Position numbers and translations under genes: made by a program. From positions 1-43,438 of the forward strand of contig CAVJLL010000017.1 of the NCBI GenBank assembly GCA_963650385.1: 43,438 bases of DNA. Reading direction: 5' to 3'. This DNA is from CAG-791 sp963650385. GTDB lineage: Bacteria > Bacillota > Clostridia > Lachnospirales > Lachnospiraceae. The stretch's first letter is position 1; the number at the start of each line of letters is the position of its first letter. Below the pieces are notes generated by a model. That model ran no database searches and was not told where the DNA came from. It saw nothing but the letters and a program-made list of their open reading frames with translations. Below, piece after piece: positions 43,097-43,438 of this stretch.

Positions 43097-43189
43097 GACG
43101 GCTCCTTCCTGTGTACACTGTATTAGTCTTGATGGTACAGTAAATATACCACGAGGCTTCGCCGCCTGTAAAGACCTTGATTCCGCCAG

Positions 43190-43218
43190 CTGGCGTCTGG
43201 TTACTGTACAGACGCCAG
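43190..43218. other. Hairpin alternative to the outer stem of repeat copy B
   Basis: CTGGCGTCTG (43190-43199) pairs with CAGACGCCAG (43209-43218). The second arm is also part of the outer stem of copy B (43200-43220 with 43417-43437), so the two structures exclude each other. Confidence 0.55.
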
Positions 43219-43437
43219 CCACGACGGGTCCTGGCGGAGTTGTCCGGTCCTGGGACGCTACGCTGACTTCGTCAGCTACGAGATGGCCCGTTGGGCCACT
43301 CGGCAAAAGCGTGCTCCATCCTCGGACCTAGCGGTGCTAAGCTCGCAGAAAACGCTCGCAAGCACCGAGGCCTCGCAAGGCCCTGGACCTGGACATTCTC
43401 CGCCACCCTGTCGCTTGGCTGGCGAGTGTACTGTAAC
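43200..43437 (+). repeat. Long structured repeat, copy B (238 bp)
   Basis: Outer arms 43200-43220 and 43417-43437 pair over 21 positions with three mismatches, beginning GTTACTGTACA and ending CTGTAAC. The inner blocks at 43223-43246, 43324-43347 and 43391-43412 are identical to copy A. Between the first two lies extra sequence with two tight hairpins, GCTGACttcGTCAGC and TGGCCCgttGGGCCA, that copy A lacks. The tip hairpin GGTGCT/AGCACC is kept, with CCTCGG/CCGAGG below it in place of TGCGAGG/CCTCGCA. Confidence 0.85.
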
Positions 43438-43438
43438 G

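Larger units (their letters stand above)
43097..43438. other. Intergenic region upstream of GntR operon
   Basis: No credible gene is seen in these 342 bases. From left to right they hold the GntR leader and promoter area, a 12-bp palindrome (43184-43195), a 10-bp perfect hairpin (43190-43218) and long structured repeat copy B, which reaches the window edge. Confidence 0.7.

Noticed and set aside
43095..43331. 78-codon open frame running into repeat copy B
   Set aside because: Overlaps the GntR start region antisense and ends inside the repeat; no family resemblance.
1..43438. CRISPR array, rRNA, tRNA, prophage or transposase gene
   Set aside because: I saw no regularly spaced repeats, no rRNA-like or cloverleaf sequences and no transposase or phage protein motifs.

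Overview
The window looks like a piece of chromosome from a GC-rich member of the Bacillota, most likely a gut Lachnospiraceae-type clostridium. This is inferred from strong AGGAGG-type ribosome sites, an lplABC-style sugar ABC transporter without its own ATPase, YesL, GntR/YtrA and AraC regulators, and an Ech-type [NiFe] hydrogenase. I saw no rRNA, tRNA, CRISPR array, phage gene or transposase.

Left part (1-4,560, minus strand): yesL-like membrane gene, zinc alcohol/polyol dehydrogenase, GH3 beta-xylosidase. Next (4,859-8,992) is a complete L-tartrate module: ttdB, ttdA and a DASS transporter on the minus strand, facing a divergent LysR regulator. From 9,148 to 23,831 is a glucuronoxylan/hemicellulose locus. 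A sugar ABC transporter (two permeases and a lipoprotein) and a GH67 alpha-glucuronidase lie on one side of an AraC regulator. A large GH2 enzyme, an SGNH acetylesterase and a GH43 beta-xylosidase lie on the other. Together they would import acetylated, methylglucuronylated xylo-oligosaccharides and strip and hydrolyse them in the cytoplasm; the GH3 and polyol dehydrogenase operon fits the same diet.

Middle (24,023-29,528): UDP-galactopyranose mutase, an AEC permease, a MATE exporter and a GH13 alpha-glucosidase. From 29,652 to 39,282 is one minus-strand operon, echABCDEF-hypF-hypC-hypD: a six-subunit membrane energy-converting [NiFe] hydrogenase fused to part of its maturation set (hypA, hypB and hypE are not in the window). 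The right end (39,565-43,096) holds a GntR/ABC ATPase/ABC permease operon.

The most unusual content is intergenic. A structured repeat family has two long copies (27,728-27,920 and 43,200-43,437) that share blocks of more than 20 identical bases while their outer stems differ in sequence yet stay self-complementary. One copy sits exactly in the loop of a transcription terminator. Shorter probable derivatives occur at 25,266-25,337, 35,281-35,352 and 39,487-39,546. A second repeat family (8,996-9,065 and 29,566-29,713) supplies the last residues of HypD, and a third is a 31-32 bp REP-like palindrome with three copies. Several encoded enzymes also carry Ala/Gly/Glu-rich low-complexity inserts.
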